Positions 63,811 through 64,000 of a stretch of DNA of 64,000 nucleotides are shown one piece after another (the first letter of the stretch is position 1; the number at the start of each line of letters is the position of its first letter). The notes below the pieces were generated by a model. That model was not told the DNA's origin. It saw only the letters and a list, made by a program, of their open reading frames with translations, and made no database searches. This stretch comes from UBA8389 sp964472175. Its GTDB lineage: Bacteria; Bacteroidota; Bacteroidia; Bacteroidales; UBA1402. The position numbers and the translations under genes were made by a program. The stretch lies in assembly GCA_964472175.1 (NCBI GenBank), contig CAYYJF010000003.1, forward strand, positions 7,738-71,737. Direction: 5' to 3'.

Positions 63811-64000
63811 ATGCGTCATATAAAACTCATTTTCTGCTTTCTCTTATTCAATCAGTTGGTTGTTTCCCATGCATGGGGTGAAAATGCCTCCAATCAGATG
63901 GAATCACCTGCCAGTGATACGATTGTTCAGATGTATACCTCTGAAACAACAGAATCCTTGTTGGACAAGGCAGCATCGGCTTACGCGGCCAGAAAGTACG
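63811..64000 (+). CDS. batE: BatE-like protein, N-terminal part (cut by window edge)
   Basis: Only 63 residues are visible. They show a signal peptide (about 1-22, SHAWG), a short linker, and the start of a TPR-like helix (LLDKAASAYAARKY) at the window end. BatE proteins carry TPR repeats and often an SH3-like domain, and end the Bat operon. Position four bases after batD supports the name; the C-terminus is outside the window, so the call rests partly on context. Confidence 0.7.
   Translation, partial: MRHIKLIFCFLLFNQLVVSHAWGENASNQMESPASDTIVQMYTSETTESLLDKAASAYAARKY

Noticed and set aside
1..64000. tRNA, rRNA, CRISPR, insertion sequence or prophage signals
   Set aside because: I looked through the intergenic regions and coding products and saw none. 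All gene-free stretches are under 300 bases and held only promoters, terminators or nothing recognisable.

Overview
The window is a 64 kb piece of a Bacteroidota chromosome. The order is probably Bacteroidales-like, though I cannot fix it. The evidence is a type B T9SS/gliding C-terminal sorting domain, an Rpb6-type RNA polymerase omega subunit, DUF4293 and DUF4835 proteins, a complete-looking MoxR/DUF58/BatABCDE operon, pyrophosphate-dependent phosphofructokinase together with pyruvate phosphate dikinase, and promoters of the Bacteroidota type (TTG, about 20 bases, TAnnTTTG) in place of -35/-10 boxes. KdsB and BamD show a Gram-negative outer membrane with Kdo-containing LPS. Coding density is very high: no gene-free stretch exceeds 300 bases, and I found no tRNA, rRNA, CRISPR array, transposase or prophage. 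Two runs of exactly 100 N (2912-3011 and 10107-10206) are assembly gaps, each inside a gene.

Layout. 1-6.0 kb: the start of a DsbD-type reductase, panB, a CPA2 cation/proton antiporter overlapping an orphan sensor histidine kinase, and an M23/LysM endopeptidase. 6.1-13.9 kb: PPi-dependent phosphofructokinase, prmA, an aromatic/serine-rich secreted protein with a FadL-like barrel, and uvrB. 14-17.5 kb: a phenylacetate-CoA ligase/ACT pair, then bamD, rpoZ and DUF4293. 17.5-29.1 kb: envelope genes (beta-barrel, LysM plus periplasmic-binding protein, T9SS cargo, lytic transglycosylase), uvrA, an ABC-F ATPase, a thioredoxin-like lipid-side protein and a Pif1-like helicase.

29.2-40.4 kb is a surface-glycan locus: an asparagine-synthase-like protein, kdsB, two tandem FdtA/WxcM-like cupins, a FemAB/GNAT-like transferase, a hexapeptide acyltransferase, a Wzx-type flippase and five glycosyltransferases. 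40.5-51.8 kb is housekeeping: murB, a metallo-beta-lactamase-fold hydrolase, dnaN, a DnaQ-like exonuclease, coaBC, DUF4835, recN, an rlmB-type methyltransferase, a putative metal exporter, ridA and an RlmD/TrmA-type methyltransferase. 51.9-56.1 kb holds ppdK, an HU protein and an unusual HU-membrane-LysM fusion. 56.2-64 kb is the moxR-bat operon, running off the window inside batE.

The genes work together mainly in envelope building (murB, lytic transglycosylase, M23 peptidase, LysM proteins, BamD, LPS/O-glycan genes, Bat complex), in PPi-linked glycolysis (pfp and ppdK), and in DNA repair (uvrA, uvrB, recN). The least explained items are the HU-TM-LysM protein, which could tie DNA to the cell wall; a pair of interleaved divergent promoters in the glycan locus; and the aromatic-rich secreted protein. 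Many start codons were moved downstream of the longest open frame because a promoter -7 box or a signal peptide fixes the start. Family names rest on motifs and memory, since no database search was possible.
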